Notes under the pieces: generated by a model
The model's database searches: none
Seen by the model: only the letters and a program-made list of their open reading frames with translations
Told to the model about the DNA's origin: nothing
In this document: in pieces, positions 1-8,162 of the stretch
How the letters are laid out: each line of letters begins with the position of its first letter
Numbering within the stretch: the stretch's first letter is position 1
Assembly (NCBI GenBank): GCA_031262495.1
Contig: JAISHV010000057.1
Coordinates: forward strand, 20,715-84,714
Source of the DNA: Ruminococcus sp.
GTDB taxonomy: Bacteria; Bacillota; Clostridia; Oscillospirales; Ruminococcaceae
Reading direction: 5' to 3'
DNA: 64,000 bases
Made by a program: the position numbers and the translations under genes

Positions 1-616
1 ATGCCTCTGCTTTTGACAAAACGCTTTTTATCGGGACATTATTTTTCGCCGCAAGGCAATGAGACGTTTCAACGCGGATGACCGCATTGATATAGAAATT
101 ATGGAGAGCCATAAGTTCATAGGTTTCGGTAATTGAGCCGATTGTAGAATTTTGAAGCGGCAAAATCCCGCAGTCACATTCGCCGTTATTCACTGCATTC
201 ACGACATCGGAAAACAGGTCGGCGAAAATTATTTCAGAGCCGGGGAAAATCTTTCGGCAGGCGGTTTCTGAATACGCCCCGTGAGTGCCTTGACAGGAAA
301 TGCGTTTTTGCATTTTCGGTATAAATTTTGCAGGCGGCGGCAGCGGCGTATCACCGTAAAGCGATAGGTTCTGTAGGCATTTCCCGGAGTCTATCATGGT
401 TGTAAAGAGGACTTCGGTAGCGTTTTCAAGCCCTTGAGGCGAATTTTCGCGGACGCGCTCAATGATTGATTTTTCACGGTGCGGCTGAAAAATCGGCAGA
501 TTATTCGCTTTTTTGTATTCTGCAACCTGAATACTGAGGTTCATACGCGAAGCAAAAAGCTCCAATATCTGCGTGTCAACTTGGTCAATGTCTTTTCTGA
601 TTAAATCTAAATTCAT
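1..616 (-). CDS. pheA: Bifunctional chorismate mutase/prephenate dehydratase, 5' part only
   Basis: This enzyme takes chorismate through prephenate to phenylpyruvate in phenylalanine synthesis. The window edge cuts the gene, so about 205 N-terminal residues are visible and the ORF track omits it. The first 80 residues look like an AroQ chorismate mutase (start MNLDLIRKDIDQVD, later HREKSIIERV). A prephenate dehydratase domain begins near residue 105 with QGTHGAYSE and continues with CGILPLQNSTIGS, matching the family's substrate-binding motif. I chose the ATG at 616, five bases after AGGA. A consensus promoter and a long hairpin lie just upstream, so it is probably the first gene of its transcript. 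The family assignment is firm; end-product control cannot be judged because the C-terminal ACT domain is outside the window. Confidence 0.93.
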   Translation of the reverse strand, partial: MNLDLIRKDIDQVDTQILELFASRMNLSIQVAEYKKANNLPIFQPHREKSIIERVRENSPQGLENATEVLFTTMIDSGKCLQNLSLYGDTPLPPPAKFIPKMQKRISCQGTHGAYSETACRKIFPGSEIIFADLFSDVVNAVNNGECDCGILPLQNSTIGSITETYELMALHNFYINAVIRVETSHCLAAKNNVPIKSVLSKAEA

Positions 617-636
617 ATGAATCCTATAACAAACAA

Positions 637-669
637 ACTCATAGACATCATTTAATGAAGTCTATGAGT
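637..669 (-). promoter_or_regulatory. Hairpin/operator-like palindrome in the pheA leader
   Basis: ACTCATAGAC and GTCTATGAGT form perfect 10-bp arms. Inside them, past one A/A mismatch, TCATT/AATGA adds five more pairs around one base. It begins within a few bases of the predicted transcript start and ends 20 bases before the pheA ATG. It could be a repressor operator or a 5' stabilising stem; no U-run follows, so it is not a simple terminator. No T-box core or leader peptide is visible. Confidence 0.6.
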
Positions 670-671
670 CT

Positions 672-700
672 ATTATAACATACTATTGTGTGGTTGTCAA
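672..700 (-). promoter_or_regulatory. Consensus sigma-A promoter for pheA
   Basis: Read on the minus strand, TTGACA (695-700) is followed by exactly 17 bases and TATAAT (672-677). The leader to the pheA ATG is about 50 nt. Both hexamers match the consensus perfectly. Confidence 0.85.
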
Positions 701-722
701 GCCGGCGACCGGTAGTTAATGT

Positions 723-876
723 GAAGTTAGAGGTTAGATTTCGTAGGGGCGGATGTCCACATCCGCCCGCACACGGTAGGATTTTGTAGGGGCGGTCTTT
801 GACCGCCCGGGCGAACAGAGTTCGCCCCTACGACCGAACGCTTGGTAAACGGGCGACCGAGGGCGGTCGCCCCTAC
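723..876. repeat. Cluster of GTAGGGGCGG palindromic repeats
   Basis: The gene-free stretch between pheA and tsf holds a short AAGTTAGAGGTTAGA sequence followed by three GC-rich modules: 743-772 (GTAGGGGCGGATG...CATCCGCCCGCAC), 786-831 (GTAGGGGCGGTC...GACCGCCC with GGGCGAA...TTCGCCCCTAC) and 851-876 (GGGCGACCGAGGGCGGTCGCCCCTAC). Each module can form a hairpin. The same family recurs near 18.9, 19.4, 40.5, 42.2, 44.5 and 60.0 kb. No coding potential is seen; these look like small non-autonomous repeats. Confidence 0.85.
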
Positions 877-900
877 AAAATTTGATATCTGAATTTAATT

Positions 901-992
901 TCCCTTAGCGAGTTGTGCCACCTCTACGCGGTGAGCATCTTGAAGTTCTGAAAGACTTCCATCAGCGATAAGCAGCGTTGCTGCACAGCGGC
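901..992 (-). repeat. Duplicated tsf 3' end and short dispersed repeat
   Basis: Downstream of tsf, GAGGTGGCACAACTCGCTAAG repeats the last codons of tsf (EVAQLAK) and ends EVAQLAKGN followed by TAA. Between real end and copy is about 75 bp with two small hairpins (GCGGCTGAGCCGC and GCAGCAACGCTGC) and a stretch resembling sequence downstream of rarA (AAGTCTTTCA...ATGCTC.CCGCGTA). The block may be a small inserted element flanked by a target duplication. Confidence 0.6.
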
Positions 993-1916
993 TCAGCCGC
1001 CTTTAGCGAGTTGTGCCACTTCTTCTGCGAAGTTGTCGGCTTTTTTCTCTAAGCCTTCGCCTTTTTGGTAGCGAACATATTCTGTGATTTCGATATTGCC
1101 GCCGAGTTCTTTTGCAACTCCGGCTATATATTGCGCTACAGTGAGTTTATCGTCTTTAACATACGCTTGGTTTAATAAAACACATTCCGAGAAGAATTTC
1201 TTAAGCTTGCCCTCGGCGATTTTAGCTTTAACTGCATCGGGTTTGTTTGCGTTTTTCGGGTCTTCTGCCAATTGCGCCATAGCTATTTCTTTTTCGGAGT
1301 CGATTTTCTCCTGCGGTACATCTGTGTCGCGAAGGTATAAAGCACCGAGAGCCGCAATCTGCATAGCTACATTCTTGCCACATTCAACGAGAGCGGGGTT
1401 TGTCGGGTCAATATCGGTTTTGAAATTAACCATTACGCCGATTTCGCCGTTGTTATGAATATACGTAAAGAGTGTACCATCCATCAGTTTAAAGCGGCGG
1501 ACTTTTAAATTCTCGCGGATTTTGAGGAAAAGTTCTTGAAGTGCACCCTCAACGGTGAATTCTGTACCAACCATTGAAGCTTGCATTAAAGCATCAAGGT
1601 CGGCAGGACTTGCCGCAAGCGCGGATTTAGCCGCATTCTGTACGAACGCTCTGAATTCTTCATTTTTAGCAACAAAGTCGGTTTCGGAGTTAACTTCGAT
1701 TATAGCACCCTTGTTACCCTCAACCGTAACCGCCACAAGCCCTTCGGCAGCGGCACGTCCGGCTTTTTTCTCCTGATTGGCTTTGCCCTTTTCGCGCAGG
1801 ATTTTCACTGCTTCGTCAAGGTCGCCGCCGGCTTCTTCAAGCGTCTTTTTACAGTCCATCATTCCGGCACCGGAAAGCGACATAAGTTCTTTTATTAATG
1901 CTGTATTTACTGCCAT
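993..1916 (-). CDS. tsf: Translation elongation factor Ts
   Basis: EF-Ts exchanges GDP for GTP on EF-Tu in the cytosol. The protein has the N-terminal UBA-like domain (MAVNTALIKELM, then DCKKTLEEAGGDLDEAV) and the TDFVAKNEEF core motif around residue 80. At 307 residues it has the usual length. The track starts at a GTG, but AAGGAG lies eight bases before the ATG at 1916, which also gives the family's normal start MAVNTALIKEL. It follows rpsB, the standard rpsB-tsf arrangement. Its stop codon lies inside a palindrome, and the last codons are repeated downstream (901-992), so the natural C-terminus may have been altered by an insertion. Confidence 0.97.
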   Translation of the reverse strand: MAVNTALIKELMSLSGAGMMDCKKTLEEAGGDLDEAVKILREKGKANQEKKAGRAAAEGLVAVTVEGNKGAIIEVNSETDFVAKNEEFRAFVQNAAKSALAASPADLDALMQASMVGTEFTVEGALQELFLKIRENLKVRRFKLMDGTLFTYIHNNGEIGVMVNFKTDIDPTNPALVECGKNVAMQIAALGALYLRDTDVPQEKIDSEKEIAMAQLAEDPKNANKPDAVKAKIAEGKLKKFFSECVLLNQAYVKDDKLTVAQYIAGVAKELGGNIEITEYVRYQKGEGLEKKADNFAEEVAQLAKGG

Positions 1917-1973
1917 AATAGGCACTCCTTATTTTTCAATATTTTGTATTGCTTTGCTTAGCCCTGCGAAGAT

Positions 1974-2723
1974 TTACTCAGCGGTAACTTCTTCCGCTTC
2001 TTCTGCGGGAGCAGTACCTGCTTCTTCAGCCGCGTCCTGCTGTCCCTGTCTGCCCTCTAAGATTGCATCGGACATAGCACCGGCGATAAGTTTAACGGCG
2101 CGGATAGCATCGTCATTGCCGGGGATAACATAATCAATCTCATCAGGGTCACAGTTAGTATCTACAATTGCGACGATGGGAATACCGAGTTTAGAGGCTT
2201 CCGCAACGGCAATGCGTTCCTTTTTGGGGTCAACGATAAACAGAGCACCCGGGAGGTGTCTCATGGTCTTGATACCGCCGAGGAATTTTTCAAGTTTTTC
2301 GATTTCAAGCTGAAGTTTTGTAACTTCTTTTTTAGGCAGTAAAGCAAATGTGCCGTCTTCTGCCATTTTATTAAGCTGTTCAAGGCGCGCAATTCTTCTC
2401 TGAATCGTCTTGAAATTTGTCATCATACCGCCGAGCCATCTTGCATTAACATAATGCGAATTCGAGCGGATAGCTTCTTCTTTGATAGAATCGCCGGCTT
2501 GTTTTTTTGTGCCGACAAATAAAACTGATTCGCCGTTTGCGGCTACGTCGCGAATAAATTTGTATGCCTCATCTAATTTGCGTACGGTTTTTTGTAAGTC
2601 AATGATGTAAATACCGTTTCTTTCAGTGAAGATATACGGTGCCATTTTCGGGTTCCATCTTCTTGTTTGGTGTCCGAAGTGAACACCTGCTTCAAGAAGT
2701 TGTTTCATAGATACAACGCCCAT
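1974..2723 (-). CDS. rpsB: 30S ribosomal protein S2
   Basis: S2 is a late-assembling protein of the small subunit. The protein starts [28 protein letters not shown] and contains the signature LFVGTKKQA and the later [21 protein letters not shown] use the ATG at 2723, preceded by GGAGG at seven bases; the track's extra 23 residues lie in the leader. The C-terminus is a short Ala/Glu-rich tail, common in this family. It heads the rpsB-tsf transcript from a consensus promoter with a leader of about 130 nt. Confidence 0.97.
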   Translation of the reverse strand: MGVVSMKQLLEAGVHFGHQTRRWNPKMAPYIFTERNGIYIIDLQKTVRKLDEAYKFIRDVAANGESVLFVGTKKQAGDSIKEEAIRSNSHYVNARWLGGMMTNFKTIQRRIARLEQLNKMAEDGTFALLPKKEVTKLQLEIEKLEKFLGGIKTMRHLPGALFIVDPKKERIAVAEASKLGIPIVAIVDTNCDPDEIDYVIPGNDDAIRAVKLIAGAMSDAILEGRQGQQDAAEEAGTAPAEEAEEVTAE

Positions 2724-2836
2724 TTTTTTTCCTCCATCAGCTTGTGCGAAATTCGCATTGCCCGGTTTTGCGGCAATTACATTTTTTAACAAATGTGTTT
2801 ACCGAACCGATTATACGCCGAGCTGTAATTATTTTC

Positions 2837-2890
2837 ACGGTGTACAAAACACCGCTTAAATATTATATCACAGAAAAACGTAAAATGCAA
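2837..2890 (-). promoter_or_regulatory. rpsB promoter and leader hairpin
   Basis: On the minus strand TTGCAT (2885-2890), 17 bases and TATAAT (2862-2867) form a good sigma-A promoter. Shortly after the predicted start, CGGTGT-TTTGT-ACACCG can form a hairpin. The roughly 130-nt leader before rpsB could host S2 autoregulation, known for rpsB in other bacteria, but I cannot match it to a defined leader family. Confidence 0.65.
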
Positions 2891-2947
2891 TATTTTTCTA
2901 TTTGTGATTTTATACAAATTTTTATTAAGAAGTCCTATAAAAGCTTA

Positions 2948-2980
2948 CATAATAAACAAACAGGGGCGTAATTACCCCTG
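2948..2980 (-). terminator. Intrinsic terminator after ppa
   Basis: CAGGGG-TAATTACG-CCCCTG followed by TTTGTTTATT on the minus strand, just after the ppa stop codon and before the rpsB promoter. Confidence 0.8.
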
Positions 2981-3003
2981 TTGATTAGTATTTTAAAAGA
3001 AAA

Positions 3004-3546
3004 TCAATCCCTGTTGCCGCGGCAAAAACAATCAATATATCTGTTAATTGAGGAGTCGATAACTTCGATAGCTCTTTCGCGGTTTTCGGTTTCGTTTATA
3101 ACGGTTTCTTTTTTCTCAAGTTCTTTATAAACCCTGAAAAAGTGTGACATTTCAACAAAGATATGGGACGGGAGTTCGCTTATATCACGATAACTGTTAT
3201 AGGTAGGGTCATTACAGGGGATAGCGATAATTTTGTCGTCGGGTTCACCCTTATCAAGCATCGTAATCATTCCGATAGGGTAACATTTTACGAGTGCCAG
3301 CGGCTGAATACTTTCAGAACAGAGTACCAACACATCCAGCGGGTCGCCGTCTTCTGCGTAAGTGCGCGGAATGAATCCATAATTCGCAGGGTAATGCGTT
3401 GACGTATACAAAACCCTGTCTAAAACCAAAAATCCTGTCTTTTTGTCCAATTCATACTTCATCTTGCTGCCTTTGGGGATTTCGATTACTGCATAGAATT
3501 CTTCTTTTGTTATGCGATTCGGTGAAATATCATGCCAAATATTCAT
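3004..3546 (-). CDS. ppa: Inorganic pyrophosphatase, family I
   Basis: Soluble pyrophosphatase hydrolyses PPi to two phosphates and pulls biosynthetic reactions forward. The 180-residue length fits family I. The metal-binding signature is present as DGDPLDVLVL around residue 66, with upstream YPANYGFIPRTY and downstream DDKIIAIP. The gene stands between the CarD-type regulator and rpsB on the minus strand and ends at a clear terminator. The last 30 residues, rich in charged and aromatic residues, are less conserved. Confidence 0.96.
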   Translation of the reverse strand: MNIWHDISPNRITKEEFYAVIEIPKGSKMKYELDKKTGFLVLDRVLYTSTHYPANYGFIPRTYAEDGDPLDVLVLCSESIQPLALVKCYPIGMITMLDKGEPDDKIIAIPCNDPTYNSYRDISELPSHIFVEMSHFFRVYKELEKKETVINETENRERAIEVIDSSINRYIDCFCRGNRD

Positions 3547-3579
3547 TTATTATCCTTTGATTTTATAAAATTTATCAGA

Positions 3580-4086
3580 CTATTCATAAGTTTTCAGCCG
3601 TTCGAAGATATAATCCTCTACTTTTTCATAGGGTATTCCGAGGACAAAGGCGAACTCGCCGTAGATAATATTTTCGGCGATATGCATACTTTTTTCGTCT
3701 GCTACGGGGAGTTTTTTTCCGCTTTCGCGTTGTTTATCGCGGAATGTATTAAGCGCACGTGTAAGCCCGATAAGGCGTTTCATATCGCCTTCCTGTAAAA
3801 GCTGGCGGTAATCATTCTTACGGGTGTTTGTATCATCATCCCATTCAGGCAGAATTTCGGGTATTGAATCAATAAGCTCATCAATGGCTTCTTTGGTCAT
3901 CGGTGTTCTTACACGCCCGTCAAAGGTTGAAATCGGGATATAAAAAGCCGAGCTTTTAGCTTCAACGGGAACAAGGCGGTAGTATTCGGTTTCGTCTGTC
4001 CCTTCAAAATTTCGTGACTCCTTAGCATCAATACGGCATACCCCGTTCATTCCGTAGACAACCGCGTCGCCGATATTATATTCCAC
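3580..4086 (-). CDS. CarD/CdnL-family transcription regulator
   Basis: CarD-type proteins bind RNA polymerase beta through an N-terminal Tudor-like domain shared with Mfd (TRCF) and stabilise open complexes. The N-terminus MEYNIGDAVVYGMNGVCRI followed by YYRLVPVEAKSSAFYIPIS fits that domain, and the C-terminal half is the expected helical DNA-contacting region. The start is a GTG preceded by GGAG at seven bases. A TATAAT sits at 4146-4151 upstream, but the -35 is poor. It lies between nrdR and ppa. It ends in TAG, showing that TAG is a working stop codon here. The exact target promoters are unknown. Confidence 0.88.
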   Translation of the reverse strand: MEYNIGDAVVYGMNGVCRIDAKESRNFEGTDETEYYRLVPVEAKSSAFYIPISTFDGRVRTPMTKEAIDELIDSIPEILPEWDDDTNTRKNDYRQLLQEGDMKRLIGLTRALNTFRDKQRESGKKLPVADEKSMHIAENIIYGEFAFVLGIPYEKVEDYIFERLKTYE

Positions 4087-4242
4087 TTTTATTCTCCATT
4101 TATTAGCCCGTTATTAAAAATACTGATTAATCGTACAATACTTATATTATACCCGATTTTTGTTAAAATTTTGTGCAGAAAATGTAAATGTTTTAACAGA
4201 TGTTAAAAAAACTTCAACCCGATTTTATATTTATATTTAAAT

Positions 4243-4716
4243 TTACATTTGCGATTTAAATTCGTCATTAATAATACGGATAAAGCTGTCTGCGTTGTCA
4301 AAATCTTTATAAACCGAAGCAAAGCGAATATATGCTACTACATCACATTCTTTTAGTTGTGACAGTACCATATCGCCAATCTCTGTTGTGGTAAAAATAG
4401 GCTTTTCACGTGCGCTTTCGCGTACGGCGTAAGCATTCTCAATACTCTCGACGATTTTTTGGATGCGCTCCGCTGACACCGGGCGTTTTTTTACGGCTGA
4501 TGAAATTCCGGCTATAATCTTTGTGCGGTTAAAGAGTTCCACAGAACCGTCTTTTTTCATTACAAGCAGAGTCGGAGCATCTGAAACATCATAGGTTTCG
4601 TAGGTTGTAAAACGTTTTCCGCAGTCATTACACTCGCGGCGGCGTTTTTTCCGGTCTTCGCCTGAACGCGAGTCAACAACCTTTGTGTCCGGGTTTCCGC
4701 AAAACGGACATTTCAA
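4243..4716 (-). CDS. nrdR: Transcriptional repressor NrdR
   Basis: NrdR represses ribonucleotide reductase genes using a zinc ribbon and an ATP/dATP-sensing ATP-cone. Both are seen: CPFCGNPDTKVVDSR and CNDCGKRFTTYE form the ribbon, and VMKKDGSVELFNRTKI begins the ATP-cone. The best start is a TTG at 4716, eight bases after AAGAGG, giving the canonical MKCPFCG N-terminus (157 aa) rather than the track's GTG. No nrd gene is in the window. It lies 58 bp downstream of the lipoprotein gene and may be cotranscribed with it. Confidence 0.96.
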   Translation of the reverse strand: MKCPFCGNPDTKVVDSRSGEDRKKRRRECNDCGKRFTTYETYDVSDAPTLLVMKKDGSVELFNRTKIIAGISSAVKKRPVSAERIQKIVESIENAYAVRESAREKPIFTTTEIGDMVLSQLKECDVVAYIRFASVYKDFDNADSFIRIINDEFKSQM

Positions 4717-4774
4717 GTGGGTCACCTCTTAAATTTTTCATATTGGATTTATTCGATATTTAGGTAACTTTAAA

Positions 4775-5992
4775 TCATTTATACGGATAATTATATCCTG
4801 CTACTGAAAATGATGATGTGCCGACAGGGATTACGATAAAGTCGCCGCCGTCAATGGGCTGAGTGATATTGTTCTCCGGAACGGAGATATCCTGAACGGT
4901 TCGGTAAACGATATTTCCGTCTTCAATAAGATAATCTGTTATACGTGCGGATTCTATTTCGGGGTTTTTTGTTGCGGTAGATTTGAGTGTATAGAGCTGT
5001 CCGTTTATATCGCGGTATTTTTGGGGCGAAACGGCAAACATTTTATCGGTGAGTTCTACTGAAAAATAGTTCCCGACAAAGACGCGCATTTCTGTTAAAT
5101 TTGAAAAACGCGGGTCCGAGACTTTAAAATAGCGGTAAACTTCATCGTCAACTGTTGATGTAATCGTGATATAATCCGCTGTTTCGTCAATGGGCAATGT
5201 CTTATCCGCAAAATATGAGTAGATTTCGTTAGCTGTTTCATATGCCGCCCAGCCGAAATACAGCGGATTATCGACTGTTGTTTTTTCGGGTGCGAGTGTC
5301 ATAGTCAGAGTGTTAGGGTCAAATGTATAACATTCGAGCGTCGTTACAGCGCGCCCGCCGTGGTAATCAATATGAGCGGGCACTAAGAATTTGAAATTCT
5401 CTGTAGGTATAAGCGTTATTTCTTCTGCATAATCCATCGGCTCAAGCCCGAATGTTGAGTATCTGTAAATCGTCAGTTCGCGAAGCTGTCCGTCAGAGAC
5501 AGCATAAAATAATGCGGCTTTTTTATCGTCAGTATCAGAAAAAATAACTTCAATAATATCAGGCGAACTTCTGTCATTTGTCGGAGATTTAAGCAGTTTT
5601 ATACTTGTTCGGTCTGCGGTATTAAGCGTAAACCCTTCCGGTGCCGCGAAACCTATTGTCAAGGCACTGAAATCTTTATTTTCGACAGTGAACCAAACAT
5701 TCGCGCCCTCCGGACCGCGAGAGGCTGTGATAATATAATTTTCGTCCAAACTGCTGTATTCAAAGGTAAATCCGTTATCGGCAATGTTAACGTTAAATGG
5801 GCGATAACCGTTTTTGAGAGCTTCTCCCGTGTCTATTTTGAGAGCTTCTCCCTTTGCCGCCGTAACATCACCGTAAGGTACGTTAGGCATTGCAGTATCG
5901 GGCGGGTCTGATGAGCATGAAGTGAAAATAACACAGAAAACACAAACAGCCGCAAAAATTACCGCTGAAAATTTATTCTTTTTCAATTTCAT
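4775..5992 (-). CDS. Uncharacterised lipoprotein
   Basis: I do not recognise the family. A signal sequence with a lipobox is clear (FSAVIFAAVCVFCVIFTSCSS), so the mature protein should be lipid-anchored on the outer face of the membrane. The mature part of about 370 residues is beta-rich with no catalytic motif I can name. The ATG at 5992 (MKLKKNKFS) gives a standard signal peptide and has AAGGCGG close upstream; the track's start adds eight residues. A row of perfect hairpins lies immediately upstream of the gene. Downstream is nrdR. Confidence 0.7.
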   Translation of the reverse strand: MKLKKNKFSAVIFAAVCVFCVIFTSCSSDPPDTAMPNVPYGDVTAAKGEALKIDTGEALKNGYRPFNVNIADNGFTFEYSSLDENYIITASRGPEGANVWFTVENKDFSALTIGFAAPEGFTLNTADRTSIKLLKSPTNDRSSPDIIEVIFSDTDDKKAALFYAVSDGQLRELTIYRYSTFGLEPMDYAEEITLIPTENFKFLVPAHIDYHGGRAVTTLECYTFDPNTLTMTLAPEKTTVDNPLYFGWAAYETANEIYSYFADKTLPIDETADYITITSTVDDEVYRYFKVSDPRFSNLTEMRVFVGNYFSVELTDKMFAVSPQKYRDINGQLYTLKSTATKNPEIESARITDYLIEDGNIVYRTVQDISVPENNITQPIDGGDFIVIPVGTSSFSVAGYNYPYK

Positions 5993-6015
5993 CACCGCCT
6001 TTATACTATTCTCCA

Positions 6016-6083
6016 TTTAAAAAACGCTTTGCGTTTTTTAAATGCTCGTCAGCTTTGCTGACGAGAGCCGCCCGTAGGGCGGC
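6016..6083. repeat. Three consecutive perfect mini-hairpins
   Basis: TTTAAAAAACGC-TTT-GCGTTTTTTAAA (6016-6042), CTCGTCAGC-TTT-GCTGACGAG (6045-6065) and GCCGCCC-GTA-GGGCGGC (6067-6083) stand almost end to end. Arms are perfect and loops are 3 nt. They fall just upstream of the lipoprotein start codon, in its leader if transcription comes from further upstream. Confidence 0.8.
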
Positions 6084-6097
6084 AGAGAAACCGTTCA

Positions 6098-6181
6098 ATA
6101 CTAATATCTGCGGCTTTAGCCGCACCGCCGCTTTGCGGCGGCAATAAAAACATTTTCAATGTTTTTATTGGATATTAGTAT
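6098..6181. mobile_element. MITE-like element with ATACTAATAT ends and three abutting hairpins
   Basis: ATACTAATATC at 6098 and its reverse complement GATATTAGTAT at 6171-6181 bound an 84-bp segment. It is filled by three contiguous hairpins: TGCGGC-TTTA-GCCGCA, CCGCCGC-TTT-GCGGCGG and CAATAAAAACATT-TTC-AATGTTTTTATTG. The same terminal sequence bounds the element at 42203-42358 and starts one at 59941, but the interiors differ. No coding capacity. Confidence 0.65.
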
Positions 6182-6235
6182 TATATGATAGATTAATTAT
6201 ACCACAAAACCGCGAAAAAAGCAATTACAAGAAAA

Positions 6236-6976
6236 TTACAATATAATCGGTGATATGTCATTTTGTTTTAGGAAAGCGTTCATTTGATTAAAATGACCGC
6301 AGCCGAAAAATCCTCTGTTCGCGGACAGCGGGCTCGGATGTTTTGCAGTAAGCAGCAGGTGCTGTGGATTAGTAATTAATATTGACTTTTGTGCGGCGTT
6401 TGCCCCCCAAAGCATAAAGACTGTCGGCGCGGTGCGGTTATTCAATAGTGTTATTACAGCATCGGTAAATTCTTCCCAGCCTTTGCCCTTGTGAGAATTA
6501 GGCTCGCCTGCTCTGACGGTTAAAACGCTGTTCATCAAGAGAATACCTTGTTCTGCCCATGGGATTAAGTCGGGAGATGTATTTATTTCTCCTGTTTCGG
6601 CGCGGACTTCTTTGAAGATGTTTTTCAGTGACGGCGGTGTTTTTTCAGCATTATTTACGGCGAAAGACAAGCCGTTCGCCTGATTTTCACCGTGATAGGG
6701 GTCTTGACCGATGATTACAGCCTTTACTGTGTGAAGCGGTGTTAATTCAAATGCGCGGAAAATCTGTGATTTTGGGGGGTAAATTTTTTGCGTGTTATAT
6801 TCATTTTGAAGAAATTCATCTAAATTTTGTAATTTACTAAAATCACCGGAAAATGCCTTTTTATAATCTTCGGGTAAATTTTCAAAAATGCCCGGAAAAC
6901 TTTTCAGTTCCTCATTTTTACACGAAAAACCAATAGAAATTTCATCCGGCAAATTCCCGCAAATCTCGTAAGTCAC
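6236..6976 (-). CDS. ung: Uracil-DNA glycosylase
   Basis: Family 1 UNG removes uracil from DNA at the start of base excision repair. The water-activating motif GQDPYHG, the FMLWG strand region and the leucine-loop HPSPLSANRGFFGCGHF are all present, with N in LLMNS contacting uracil. At 246 residues it is slightly long, with an N-terminal extension of low similarity; no internal Met offers a shorter start. The start is a GTG overlapping the stop of the upstream carboxypeptidase gene (GTGA), so the two are translationally coupled. Confidence 0.95.
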   Translation of the reverse strand: MTYEICGNLPDEISIGFSCKNEELKSFPGIFENLPEDYKKAFSGDFSKLQNLDEFLQNEYNTQKIYPPKSQIFRAFELTPLHTVKAVIIGQDPYHGENQANGLSFAVNNAEKTPPSLKNIFKEVRAETGEINTSPDLIPWAEQGILLMNSVLTVRAGEPNSHKGKGWEEFTDAVITLLNNRTAPTVFMLWGANAAQKSILITNPQHLLLTAKHPSPLSANRGFFGCGHFNQMNAFLKQNDISPIIL

Positions 6977-8112
6977 GAATTTTCACCCGATTCGGTCTCA
7001 ATATTTGAATTTATGTAAGCGAAAGCCTGATCAAGCATCGCGACAGTTTCATTCCAGCGGATATCGGAAGTAGGCGCACTTAGCATTACGGCGATAATTT
7101 CATGACCGAAACGCTCTGCCGATGCTACTATACAATATCCCGATTCATCCGTCATACCGGTTTTCATGCCCGTAGCGTACATATAATAGATATCGGTGTA
7201 GTCTTGTACTAATTTGTTGCTGTTTTCCCAAAAAACCGATTGACCCGTCAAAAAAGTTACCTGACGGTTTGACTGACCGACTGACGTCATTATTTCGGGA
7301 TAATCAGAAGCGCAAAGTGCAATCTTTAACATATCGGCGGCGGTAGTATAATGCCCCTCGTCGTGAAATCCGTCAGGCACTGAAAAATGCGTGTCTTGCG
7401 CACCTATTTCGCTGAGCTTCATATTCATACGGTTCATAAAGATGTCTACTGCCGCCGACGGGGACAGGGTATCATCTTCGGCGATAAAACGCCCGGCATT
7501 CGCCGCTGCCATATAGGCTACATCATTGCCCGACGGGAGCATCAAGCCGTCTATAGTGTCGCGCATATTAAGCTCGAATCCCTCATAGATAAGTCCCAAA
7601 CTGCTGCCCGGGGAGACAAGTTCAAGTTCTTTTCCCGCTGTAAACACAGTATCGGCGGGCATTGTATCAATTAAGACAGCCGCTGTCAAGAGCTTTGTTG
7701 TACTCGCGGGGAACGCCTTATTTTCGGGATTTTTTGCGAATAAAACTTCCTCAGCGGTTTTATCATAAATGATTGCATATGCAGTCTGTAGGTTTTCTTC
7801 AATGGGATAATCACCGTCAAGTTCAATGTCATACTTGAATTCGGGTATAATTTCAACGATAACGGGAACAGCTTCATCATCAATTCCGATAATTTCCGTT
7901 ACTGCAATATCACCGGCGGCAACGGTGGTTATTTGAGAATATTCAGCGGCATCAATTATAAGAGCTGCCGGTTTTGAGCCTAAAAACTTGCTTGCGGCAA
8001 AAATACCGCCGCCGATAAGAAACATTGCAAAAAGGCAGCCGAAAATTCTGCCCCATTTGAGTTTATGACGCTTTCTTTTTATTTTTTTGTTTTCGGTTTT
8101 TTTCGGATTCAT
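6973..8112 (-). CDS. D-alanyl-D-alanine carboxypeptidase (peptidase S11)
   Basis: A low-molecular-weight penicillin-binding protein that trims the terminal D-Ala from peptidoglycan stem peptides. The N-terminus is basic (KKTENKKIKRKRHKLK) followed by one membrane segment (IFGCLFAMFLIGGGIFAA), a signal anchor. The three active-site motifs are visible: STTK (FPASTTKLL), SGN (LPSGNDVAY) and KTG (GMKTGMTDESGY). No C-terminal PBP5 domain remains; the protein ends soon after the catalytic domain. A sporulation or vegetative role cannot be separated from sequence alone. Confidence 0.9.
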   Translation of the reverse strand: MNPKKTENKKIKRKRHKLKWGRIFGCLFAMFLIGGGIFAASKFLGSKPAALIIDAAEYSQITTVAAGDIAVTEIIGIDDEAVPVIVEIIPEFKYDIELDGDYPIEENLQTAYAIIYDKTAEEVLFAKNPENKAFPASTTKLLTAAVLIDTMPADTVFTAGKELELVSPGSSLGLIYEGFELNMRDTIDGLMLPSGNDVAYMAAANAGRFIAEDDTLSPSAAVDIFMNRMNMKLSEIGAQDTHFSVPDGFHDEGHYTTAADMLKIALCASDYPEIMTSVGQSNRQVTFLTGQSVFWENSNKLVQDYTDIYYMYATGMKTGMTDESGYCIVASAERFGHEIIAVMLSAPTSDIRWNETVAMLDQAFAYINSNIETESGENS

Positions 8113-8162
8113 TATTAACTACTACTCAATACAATTAAGACTTTACATTCGCAAACTGTTGT

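Noticed and set aside
617-700. T-box or leader-peptide attenuator upstream of pheA
   Set aside because: The leader is only about 50 nt, with no T-box core, no Phe-rich ORF and no terminator U-run.
2744-2971. 75-aa plus-strand ORF upstream of rpsB
   Set aside because: It covers the rpsB leader and promoter and the ppa terminator, with no ribosome binding site or recognisable protein features.
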